A stretch of DNA of 64,000 bases from Lobosporangium transversale (lineage: Eukaryota; Mortierellomycota; Mortierellomycetes; Mortierellales; Mortierellaceae), in the NCBI RefSeq assembly GCF_002105155.1, contig NW_019028992.1:124001-188000 (forward strand). The letters run 5' to 3'. The translations under genes were made by a program, and so were the position numbers. How positions within the stretch are numbered: the stretch's first letter is position 1; every line of letters begins with the position of its first letter. Of this stretch, positions 48,782 through 64,000 are shown piece after piece. Below the pieces are notes generated by a model. That model was not told where the DNA came from, did no database searches, and saw only the letters and a program-made list of their open reading frames with translations.

Positions 48782-51700
48782 ATGACTTCTGACGATTCAT
48801 GCGACAACACTCTTACATTAATGGGCATTGATTCGCATTGTCATTGGGCACAGGGTAATAATAATAAAAGCATTGACAACGAAAACAACAGCAACAATAA
48901 TAATAGCATTTACAGTTGTACAGCATTTGTAGAGGCTGCAAAACCTACTGCAGTCAATGCTGTAACTACCACTACAGTACCCGCTGCAAAAACACTTTTG
49001 CCTCTTACAACAGTATCCACCACAAGTTCAACAATTGTAAGCACAACCAGCAGTTCATCAGCTGGAACATTGGCTGCTATGCATACTTCTGCTGGGACCT
49101 TATGTCATAGCCCTGAACCTCCAAAAGATCAGGACTTAGGTCAGGACGCTGCAATCTGGGTAATGACTGGAACATCTGTTGAAAATAATTGGGCAGTAAA
49201 AGAGATAAAAGAAAAGAGAGAGTGAATGTTCTTATAACTCTTTGTCTTTCGATCGATTCCACTTTGTCCTGTTCACATACGCCGTTATTGACTGACAGCC
49301 GACAACTTACTCTAATCGCTAATTGCTCTCTCCTGCCATATACTTTTCTTTTTTTTTTTTTTTTTTTTTTTTTTGCGTGTTAACCGTATGCTCAACTTTT
49401 TATGGTGCTCTTTTTTTGCTATCCTGGACTGTCCATGGGATTTTATTGTCTGGCCAATCGGCATTATTTCATCTAGCAAGTGTTGGCTGATCTGGATCGC
49501 TATGTCAAGGAGGCCAGGAAGGATCATATTTTACTTGCTGCGGAGATTGAGGATTTAATGGTAGGTGATTCCAATTCTTCTTTATTAGTCTTGACTGTGT
49601 GTTGCCACCGTCCCTAAAGTAAAAACAGAAAAAAAAAATTGTCATCATTTTGCATTGCTTCGCCCTTGAATTTCCCCACCCCCTAACGCGATATCTGCTG
49701 CGGTTTTGAATCAAACATTTACATACAAAAAAAAGACAAGGCTGGTTGATCATTGCTGTCAGCTTGGATTAGATCCTGCAAATGTTACGCATCTGTTGGT
49801 CTTTCCAATAACCACACCTATCACTCTCACAACACGGCGAACTTTGCATCGAGCATGTGACGATCTCTACCAGGTAACTACGCACTTTTTTTTTTTCCCT
49901 CTTTAAATAGTAAAAACGACAGTTAGTCAAAGAAAGCAATTGTAGCCATGAGCATCATGCCAGAGATCAGAGACTAGAGTGAGCTTATGATCTCGATATT
50001 GAATGTATCAATGCTTATGTGGGCCAATTTCGCTTTTATCAATAGGATATCCTAAGACGCAAAGTAAGGATTGAGCGTTGGGTTTCTAGGATCATCACGA
50101 TCGCAGAGAATATTTGCGAGCCACCCGAACGGTATCTCAAGGTATTAAAATTTCTAATGACAATTGCTCTCTAATGCAAAGTTTTAAATATTACATGATC
50201 GAAGACTATTTTCGTATCCATGTGCTGTGCCTGAGCCTTTCTTCCCCCTCTCATCTTCCTCTCATGCATTTATCTAATGCAAATTTGGTTCTATGCATTC
50301 TATTTTTTGATAGACAGATATGCCTTCCATGTCAAGGGCACGTGTGTTGCAGGTAATAAGCCTTTTGCAGGAATAACGAAAAAGAAGAAATAAAAATAAA
50401 ATAAAAAAATAAAAGAAAAGGACTCTCTAACGTCTCATCATATTGTTGCTTGCTACGTGCTATCATTAGCTTGAGAGGACTTATCGTACACTGGAAAAAG
50501 AATGGGTAAGGCCCTCAAGTCTCTTCCAAGTCAATAACTGTGATTATTTACAAAAAAAAAAAAAAAGCCCAAGAGCATTCAATGTTGATTAATTTAACTT
50601 TTATTCGTGCTTTTGTATTGATAGATGGAACGAATGCAACGGTTTCAGTCCATGGTGGGCATGCTACGTGTACGATGGGATCAATGTGCCTACTTTCCTA
50701 TCGATAATTACGACCATGCTCTCAGTAAACTCTTTGAGCTGGCTGAGCTCCATGATGAAACTATGGAATTTTCATTTGTCCGCATTGAGGCTCCGTTGTG
50801 TCTATCACAGGAATGTCTGGCGAGTCTCTCCACAAAGTTGGCGAATCTGGATCAAAGCTACTATACCCGACAAGCAAGGATCAGAGCAATGGAACACATC
50901 CTTAGTTTGATTTATCAAGATCTCAGAATACCAGAAGAAAAAAGAGTGGTATTTAGGAATGAAGCCACTGTCAAGTATGCCGCAGAGGTAATGAGAAGAA
51001 AAAAAAACCAAAAAAAAAAAAAAAAGAAAGCCCCACTCTTTGAGTGAGGCCATTATTGTTACTACTTTCTGCTGCATATGAGCAAGCCCATGCTTGATGC
51101 CTTAACTAAAAATGGCTCTTTGTTTTATTTTATTTCATTTTATTTTGTTTTTGCGCGTTTGTAGCTCGGAAGAGAACTCAAAGGACTGCAATTGGAATTG
51201 AATGCACGTAAACTGTATTTATCTGGAGAATGTTGGGAAGTATTGACAATTGTTTGGGATGCATGCCTTATCAGTGACCAGGAGCGACAGGCATTTAAGG
51301 CTCAGGTTGATCAAGACGGTTAGTGATACAAACAGTCTCGTTTTCTCTTTTCTTTTTTTTTTTTTTTTTTTTTTTTTTGTTATGTATTATTAATATTAAG
51401 TATATAATATAGGCACTACATTCATTGAGAAAGTGAAAACGATCCAGTCAGAGATTGAAAAATGTCGGACGAGGTTCTCAAAATCTAAGGCAGTCTACAA
51501 ACTAATGATGATACGAAGCAACCACATAAAGGTAAGACAGGCATTCTAGGGTATTACAAAATTGATTTTGTAACATGTAAATTGTTGGTCAAGTAACATG
51601 CTGATTGCTCTTGTCTTCTCTCTTGTAACCATAGCGAATGATATCATTTGAGCAGACCGCCAGTGATCCCAAGCGCTTATTCCAACCGTCATTCCGATTA

Positions 51701-52770
51701 GTCGATGAAGAAAAATTTAGACGACGTGCCTATCCAACGCTATTGAAACTTGAGGAGTCGTTGATAGCAGCTATCAAGCAGTTTGAAACCGGTAAGCGAA
51801 CTTTTAAAGACTCAAGAAACAAAAGGTTTGCATTTATCCTGCGGTACCTCAAGCCATGTCTTTGTTTTGTCGTTCTGACTATCTCTTTTTTTTTTTTTTT
51901 TTTTTTTTTTTTGATTTTTATGACCGATTAGAAAATGGAGAGCAGTTCATGTATGATGGCGTCCCGTATATCGAAACTCTTCAGTCCGAAGTTTCAAAAC
52001 GACATGTCAATAAGACCGTGTTCGCAAAGTTCACTCCGAAGATTGTTGCTCCAACCAAGGGTCAAGCTATCCAAATCATGGGCAGATCTTTTTCACCTAT
52101 CCCTGTACCAACTACTCCAACTCAAGTATCACGTCCTCAGAAAACTTCAAAGAGTTCGCTTACTTCTACACACTTAGTCTCTTCACCCTCTGGGCCGTCA
52201 TTAAAGACCAATAAATCCAAAATATCCCCACCACAACCTTCATCGATGCCAGACAGTCTCTCTACATTGTCGATTCATGAATCGCAACTGTTGGATCCAG
52301 TCAAGAATAAGAACAAGGAGCAAAAGTTAAAATTAGGATTGAGCGACGATTTCTCGTCCCTTAAATCATATCTTCTTTCGCATCAACGAGGTATCTCTGA
52401 TGTATCGACTGAATCTTTGGGCTCGAATGATTCTGTGGAAGCAAAGTCATCGGCGTTTTCGCTCTCAATGACTCCAGCCTCCGTCTCTTCGTCCGCATCC
52501 AACTCACCCACGACCGAGACCACTGCCAACAATAGTTCGGGCTCATATTTTGGATCCCCTATATCTTCCACCACCACCAGCCCCGCTAGCTCTGTTTCGG
52601 CAGTTGTATCCCTATTGTCTACCTCACCCCCGGCCCCTACTTCCCTCACTAAACAACAGCAGGTTGCAAGATTGCAGAGACTTGAGCAATTAGCGCTACC
52701 AAAGAACAAGCTCAATGCCGTGGCGAAGCGTCCTCAGGCCAACAACACTGCAAAACGTGTAGCTGCATAA
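48782..52770 (+). CDS. ASE1: Ase1/PRC1/MAP65 microtubule crosslinker
   Basis: Eleven exons: 48782-49195, 49477-49560, 49736-49873, 50046-50141, 50314-50352, 50470-50505, 50625-50987, 51165-51318, 51413-51531, 51635-51791, 51932-52770. Total 812 aa. The family crosslinks antiparallel microtubules in the spindle midzone. Signature blocks: LGLDPANV in the N-terminal helices, IYQDLRIPEEKR, WDACLISDQERQAF, then the spectrin-like microtubule-binding part SFEQTASDPKRLF, FRRRAYPTLLKLEESL and NGEQFMYDGVPYIETL. A Ser/Thr/Pro-rich basic tail of about 240 residues follows, where CDK regulates relatives. The first exon (Asn/Ser/Thr-rich) is the least certain; it was joined at 49195/49477 because both are phase 0 with GT-AG. 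Two exons are just 39 and 36 nt. Confidence 0.88.
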
Positions 52771-52890
52771 GTCCTCAAGAAGAAAGAAAAAAAAAAAAAA
52801 AAAAAAAAAAAACACTTGTAATTTATTCCAACCAAAATATATCCTTAAAATCTTGCATCATAGTGAAAATAAATAAAAAAAATAAAAAGC

Positions 52891-53434
52891 TTATAATTTC
52901 CCATTCCACAAAAACAGATTGACGAGAAGCAACAAGTGTAGCTTCAAGTGATATTGTAAACGGTTGAAATCCAAGGATGATTGAGCTCTATACAAAAAGC
53001 AACTCGAATAATTGAGTGTTTTGAACCAGGATAGGAAGGCCTTGTACTGGGCCTATTAACGCTAATGGCTATATCATTTTTAAATTTCAGAGAGAACGTC
53101 TATTGCAAGTAGGGGAAGAAAGGCAATTTTAAGTTTCGCCACCAAATTTTTATAACATTACCTGTGGAATGAGAGTCATGCCAGGGCTGATGACTGGAGA
53201 ATCAATGGCATAAAGCATAAGAGGGCTCGTCAACGGATCAAGGAATTCTTTGCTGCTGAGTCTCTGGGCCTGGTACTGTACACATCTGCGTATAAAAGTC
53301 GTTAATTGAAGGAGGGTACTTTTAAGTGCAGAGGAGATACATGGATGTGAGTATAACACCTTCAGGTTTGTATAAACAAAAAAAAGGTATATATAATATA
53401 CCTTTATATTCATGTACTTGATTGGGGTACTCAT
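52891..53434 (-). CDS. Possible small three-exon protein of unknown function
   Basis: Proposed exons 53402-53434, 53162-53275 and 52891-53052 on the minus strand, all phase 0 with GT-AG ends, giving 102 aa. The first exon is MSTPIKYMNIK. The second is rich in Leu, Ser and Pro and ends LIPQ. The third is 53 sense codons without a stop, closing with a Leu-rich segment and the terminal residues FLWNGKL. I do not recognise a family. Support is only the coincidence of three open, phase-matched exons in otherwise stop-rich AT DNA; splice sites were chosen to fit, so chance is a real alternative. It converges on ASE1. Confidence 0.35.
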
Positions 53435-55438
53435 TCGTGGGAATGTTTAATACCTTAAATCAGCGGCTATTATATGGAGAAGGTCAGTCCAAGGAAGTAG
53501 AAACCTTATAGATTAGTCCTGGCTCCCTTCGCCATCATCAGTTTCTATCAGTTCCCTTCAATATCATCACAACTTTACCCCCGCATACGACAATCTGTGT
53601 GAGGCAAGATCGATTCATTACCAGTCCTCATGCAAACAGAAACTTGTGGTGCAATGTCTTTCAGATCTAGTCATGCACCTTATAGAGCTGTTAGGTTTTT
53701 TCAATGTAATCTTATCCGATGCATGGGCCGGAAAAGAGATATGACATGACATCGATTGATCAGTCCTCCTCCTCGACTGTCGTAACATTCGTTGTAATGA
53801 ACAAAGGAAGCAAGGCTCCTGTCGGTTGAATAAATATCCTGGAAGCCTTTTAATCCCCATACGAAACGCAACTTTGCATCGCCACATACACACAAGCGAC
53901 GCACAAATAGCACAAATATGCACCTCATGAGATGAACATGAGAGGTTCAGCGGCAGCTGATCGGAATGTACTATTTTTCATTAATTTGATATAATAATAA
54001 TTTGTATTAAATGTACGCCATGATGCTAATGAATGGACGCATTTGGATGTTGCGTGTTGCTTTTGAAGAATTGATTTATCCACGCCCCCAGTACGGTTGT
54101 AGAGTTGATAATTGATGTCCGACGGGAGCTTTCTTTTTTTCTTTCGCTCATTAACACAGATACACAGACATGCAGAGCAACAGGAACAACGTTTGGTTAC
54201 TTGAATGATAAGCTGTCCTACAGCAAAATAAAATTCATGAGAGCCAAACCAAGTTGTGCTTTGAAAGTGGTTGTATAACACCATGAAGTGCATCTTTAAA
54301 GACGGTTGAGAACAAATAGAAGCCATGATGATAGATCAGCCGGTTTTAACGTTTGCTCTTGTTGCTGGGCTAGTTGATATCGTTTCCTGATCAGGACAAG
54401 TAGCTCTTTCTTCCAAGATGGCGCTCTTTTTCTACCCCACTCTATTCTATCCAGACAGACATATACTTTTTCTATATATTTTTTTTTTTTTGTCCTTTCT
54501 AGGCTATTTTCTCTCATTCGCCTCGTGGTCATATAGCCACAATCTTTTTTTTTACGCCGTTTTGGCCGTCATCATTTATTCTACTACTCTTGGGCTCGTT
54601 TTTTTTTTTTTTTTTTTTTTTTTTGAATTCAATCGCAAAGAGTGGCCTGACCTCAGACAAAAAAGGAATAAAAGAAATGAGTTCTAGCCTGGTCGAAGCT
54701 ATTGCTTAAAGTTGACCTTGATCATGAATTTGTAAACATACATGATGACACAATGGCATGTTTTTGTTTTTGTCTAGCGGTCTAGCGGTCTAGCAATATA
54801 AAACATATATATATAGTATTGTTTCGCGTAGTCCGATATGAATGAAGAATGGAGAGTTACGGGAAGTGGAGTTGTTTTACTACACCCAAATTAATACAGA
54901 GTTGATGAATCTAAGTCGTCCCCACAGCAGACGACTCATTTTAATTTAAATTTCAAATTCAACCTCCACTTCTTTTAATACTTTGTACATATTCAGATCC
55001 TCCTTTTCTGTTGGCCAACATTCCTCTCTTTCTTTTGATCTGTTTCTCCTTTTTTCTTTACTTTGTCTGGCCTATCCTCCTTTACATCCATTAACGACCA
55101 TCAAACATCTCTCTCTCTCTACTCTTCTCACCCTCACCCTCACCCTCGTCCTCATCCATCCAGTCGTCCGATACTCTTAATATCCTTTATTACTCTGCTA
55201 ATCCCTATACACAAGCACGCAAACACATGCTCTTGACCATCCGATCTCCCAAAATTTGACAATTAGCACATTCATTCCTTTTTTTTTGCAGACCAGCAAA
55301 AACAACCCCCTATTCTGCCCCACTCACGTCTTTATCCCCTTGCAGAAACAGTACATCATCAATCAATCCCACTTCCGCTGCATCAACCGTATTAAAGCAT
55401 CGCAGTGAACTACACACCCACGCACAAAATCATACATT
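53435..55438. other. Gene-poor interval
   Basis: About 2 kb without a supported gene. On the minus strand between about 53925 and 54532 two overlapping open frames (a Lys-rich one, and one containing FGSHEFYFAVGQLIIQ followed by GTAACC) could be exons of an unrecognised gene, but I could not build a consistent model. The right end (about 54980-55320) is C/T-rich on the plus strand and is probably the leader and promoter of the gene at 55439. Confidence 0.45.
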
Positions 55439-56196
55439 ATGGGGTTCTTCAACAAACCACTCCTGCCCGCTCGCTATGACAACGAAGATGTACAGATTAG
55501 TGCAGAGCTCTGCTCCAATATTTCTCTCATCATTGTTGGACTTGCCAAGGTATGTTCTTCTCCCCTTCATCTATCCTCCTTACTCTTGGCCTTTGTCTGG
55601 GATCAGAAGGATTAAAAAGAAAAAGGAATCCACACTTTTATATTGGCCCTCCTCTATTCTTGCCCTCGATATGTCTGTTGTTGCTATTGTTATTGTTATT
55701 GTTATTATTGTTTTCATTTTGTTTTATTTCATGTGGGGTTCTTTTTTTAATGACACCTATTCCTGGGAATAATCTGGACCACTAAGAATGGCGATGCATT
55801 TATTTACTTTATTTATTTTATTTTAACGTTTTACACCTTGCATTTTTCCCTTTTTGCTTTTGGTTACACCATCAAGGCAATTTTTTTCTTTCTTTTTATT
55901 TCTTCATTATTTCTTTTTATGTTTGATTTGAACTTGAGAATGAAGGATCGGAGTCAAAGTGTCACATCAGTATAAGGCATCTACACACATGTAAGCGGAC
56001 AAAGGAAGATCCAGTCTAGGCAGAAGAAGGAAAAAAAAGCCGATTTTATTTTCTTTCTTTTTTTCTTCTTTGGTTGAGCCCTTTTTCCATCAAAATCAAC
56101 GGACTGCTTCTCCCATTTGTGAGCACAAAAGCACAAGATTTTTTTTTTATTTTTTTTTATAATTAACAATTTTATGAATGAATATATTTGTTCTAT

Positions 56197-56230
<34 letters not shown>

Positions 56231-57632
56231 GGTGAAATCACGATCCTGAGTGGGAATGAGGACATGATTCATATCAAGACCAGTGTTCAGGCCAAGGAGT
56301 CAATCCTCACCAATGGTGCTGCATTGGAGCCCATCCAAATTGGAGATCACTACACATACACAATCCATACACCTTTAGAGGACAAATTAAAAAGCGCTGT
56401 GACCTTCCAGGTCTTCATCACTATCCCTCGACATCTCGAAAGTCTAGAGTCCTTTACAATCCATGGATCTAATATCGAACTGTCTATCGGAAACATCTCT
56501 CATACTTTCATCCGGACTCTGGCCATCCAGAATTGCCGTGGTGATATCACTCTCGAAGTAAGCCCTCTTCCTTTTTGTAATTGTCATATTTTTTTATTTT
56601 AATGAAAAAAGATACACGTAAAGAATGGCATTAAGAATGCTTTTTTTTTTTTTTTTTTTTTTTTTTATTCAACAATAGAGCTTCTACGGAGAATCGGCTA
56701 TTATCAAGAGCACGATCGCTGGCAGTATATGTGGCAAATACTCAGTCGCGCGATTACTCGCCAATGCTAAATCTGGCAAGATTATATCTGAGGTCCATCT
56801 TCTCAACACTGATGAATCTCAACCACACCCAAAAGTCGTTTGCTCCACTTTGCACCACCCCGTCATCCTCTCTGTTGATGGTACAGATCTCTTTGGTCAA
56901 TTCGCAGTCGAAGCCAAGACTCAATGTCAACCCTTGGACGTGAAGGTCCTGCTTGCAAGCCCACACCAGAGACTTTTAGGCAACTTTATCAACTTTGGAG
57001 GCCCTGCTCGGATCAGGCTCTCAGGCAATTATCAAGGCAGAGTCGAAACTAGGACACTTTATGGCAGGATCATAATTGATGAGCCAGAATTCAAAAAACT
57101 TGAGGGTGCCACGCTTAGTTTACCTTCCCCTAGTGGTTGCAAAACATCCGGATTAAGGCTGTCCAGTCAATTGAATTTTCCACCTTCGGGTGCTGGTACT
57201 GGACTATCTTCATTATCCTCATCCTCATCATCCTCATCCATCTCTTCTTTACACCAAAGCGTCGCAAAATCATCCAGGACATCATCTCAAGGAAGTGTAG
57301 GTTGGGATCGTGATGATCCTCGTCATATCCTATACAGTAACGATCTTAATCATCAAAAGCACCCTTTTGACCAATATTCTAATGTCAACAGCAGTTCTGT
57401 TCCTGGATCGACCATAATACCCTCTGGAGTCAACTCGTACACCAACTCGATCTATGAATCCACCATTGAAACAAAATCGACTGTTACAACTAACTCAGAG
57501 GAGGATCGTAAGAAGAAGAGAGACAAGGAGAAGGAGTCAGTGGTAAAAGAATTGATTGGCACAATTGGTCATGGCGCTGGTTTGATCATGGTGAAGAACA
57601 GAAGTGGTGACATTGCCGTCTCTTTGATTTAG
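55439..57632 (+). CDS. Uncharacterised beta-rich protein, possibly DUF4097-like
   Basis: Exons 55439-55549, 56231-56557 and 56679-57632 give 463 aa. There is no signal peptide or certain membrane helix. Residues about 38-260 alternate short hydrophobic strands with Gly, Ser and Asn turns (FTIHGSNIELSIGNI, CRGDITLESFYGESAIIKSTIAGSI, SGKIISEVHLL), the pattern of beta-helix or DUF4097-like adhesin repeats. A poly-Ser, Asn/Ser-rich linker follows. The C-terminus (GHGAGLIMVKNRSGDIAVSLI) returns to the same strand pattern, as if the linker were inserted in the domain. The first intron is 681 nt, by far the longest in the window. I do not know a function and give none. Confidence 0.75.
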
Positions 57633-58128
57633 AAAAGGGAACTGTAATGGTTGTATATCAAAATTGGTTCTTTTTTTTTTGCATTTTTAGCATTTCATCT
57701 CCATTTTTCTTTCTTTTTTGGTTAAACATCTTCTTAATAATAGTCAACAACTGTATAGATATTTTTATTCTATTTAACTTCTCTCCAACTGTTGTATAAT
57801 CAGATTAAAGAAAAAAAAAAGTATCATTTTATCAAATTAGAGGACAATCTTAGTAGATACAGACAAATTATGGCAATGTAGTGCTCGCTCTTCATGGAGA
57901 TCGCCGCCTTTATTGAAAAAATCGTAGTGTAAAATATTTCGTGTGGAGAAATCACCTGACTTAAAGAACATATACTTTTTTTATATTTGTCGTATTTTAT
58001 TTTATTTCATATTTACACAAACAAGCATCATTGCCTATTTCGAATATACAAGATGGAATTGGAAACATCAGAAAAAAAAAAAGATGTGTGTACGTGTGTG
58101 CGTGTATGAGGATGTACATTTTAATGCT
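57633..58128. other. Convergent spacer between the beta-rich gene and GAPDH
   Basis: About 500 bp of AT-rich DNA with the two 3' UTRs. No gene seen; AATAAA-like and T-rich signals are common but none can be singled out. Confidence 0.45.
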
Positions 58129-59852
<1,724 letters not shown>

Positions 59853-60328
59853 GATTTAAATACTTATAATGTTTTATGCGTGGGAATACGAAGGAGTTGA
59901 AGAGGAAAGATGAGGAGAAAAAGAAAGAAAAAGAGGAAAGCTGCGTGGGATAATCAGCCCTGGGTTTTATTTAATTTGGGGTGCACTGCAAGACTGAATC
60001 AAGTTGTCTCACGGCTCTAAACATTAGGACATTGGAGCACCCCAGTTAGTTCACAATACAGTGCCTGCCTTCGCGTACGTAGAAAGAGAATCCATTTGGA
60101 CAGAGCCATGTAATGTTTACATGGGCTGTTCCATTCATTTCTTCTTTCTTCTGCCGCAGTATTTATTTGTGTGTTACCTGATTTGGTTCTTCCGTCCTTA
60201 ATGATGCTCAACAAATCCCTATCTCAATGGATATCGATATATACCATCCGATTAGAGAGAGGAGGATTTTTATTTATTTATTTATTTTAGTGAAAGAAAA
60301 AGAGCAATGCGTTACAGAGAAAGGTGTT
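59853..60328. promoter_or_regulatory. GAPDH promoter and MTR4 3' region
   Basis: A 476-bp interval upstream of GAPDH and downstream of MTR4, both on the minus strand. Next to the GAPDH ATG (about 59890-59940) the plus strand is purine-rich, so the GAPDH sense strand is a pyrimidine-rich leader, as in other strongly expressed fungal genes. No further gene. Confidence 0.55.

Positions 60329-64000
<3,672 letters not shown>

Noticed and set aside
54418-54687. Hydrophobic plus-strand frame with poly-Phe
   Set aside because: It is produced by T runs; no conserved feature.

Overview
The window is a gene-dense stretch of a eukaryotic, almost certainly fungal, chromosome. Nearly every gene is broken by short GT-AG introns of about 50-130 nt. 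There are bidirectional promoters, convergent gene pairs about 100-300 nt apart, and no operons. The gene set (PEX6, GUP1, HOM6, a Crz1-like factor, an Ase1/PRC1 protein, MTR4, a plant-FRO-like ferric reductase, a GT17 glycosyltransferase, a SERINC and a full GATOR2 WDR24) fits an early-diverging filamentous fungus of Mucoromycota/Mortierellomycota type better than a yeast. The assignment to phylum is inference. I saw no transposon, CRISPR array, tRNA or rRNA gene.

Layout, left to right: FRE/FRO-type ferric reductase (+, 935-3798); HTD2-like dehydratase (-, 3941-5185) divergent from PEX6 (+, 5506-10359); GUP1 O-acyltransferase (-, 10468-12908) divergent from homoserine dehydrogenase HOM6 (+, 13504-14820); securin-like KEN-box protein (-, 15100-16652); GT17 glycosyltransferase (-, 16853-18076); a 1.85-kb gene-free stretch with microsatellites; Crz1-like zinc-finger factor (-, 19928-21760) divergent from ribosome-assembly factor RLP24 (+, 22119-22904); WDR24/Sea2 of GATOR2 (-, 23178-26876) divergent from a LisH-CTLH-WD40 protein (+, 27160-29923); CNPPD1/Pho80-like membrane cyclin (-, 30123-31753) divergent from an ADP-ribosylglycohydrolase (+, 32034-33644); ABHD4/5-Ict1-type lipase/acyltransferase (-, 33758-35327); DUF2470-type membrane protein (+, 35859-36704); THO complex THO2 (+, 37008-45811); SERINC (-, 46112-48177) divergent from ASE1/PRC1 (+, 48782-52770); a possible small three-exon gene (-, 52891-53434); 2 kb without a clear gene; an unrecognised beta-rich protein (+, 55439-57632); GAPDH (-, 58129-59852); and the 5'-truncated exosome helicase MTR4 (-, 60329 to the window edge).

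The genes do not form one pathway. Themes are membrane and lipid biology (GUP1, ABHD lipase, SERINC, PEX6, HTD2-like), nuclear RNA handling (THO2, MTR4, RLP24), cell cycle and spindle (securin-like, ASE1, cyclin) and nutrient sensing or metabolism (WDR24, HOM6, GAPDH, ferric reductase).

Exon joins were worked out by hand. Unless an entry says otherwise, each joined model is in frame, ends at a stop and has a total length divisible by three. Exon ends should be good to the base where GT/AG is stated, but no transcript evidence was available. Notable oddities are the very common 18-35-nt A/T homopolymers inside introns, a SERINC intron without a usable donor next to a conserved motif, a GC-AG intron, several microexons, and an RDT-repeat tail in THO2.
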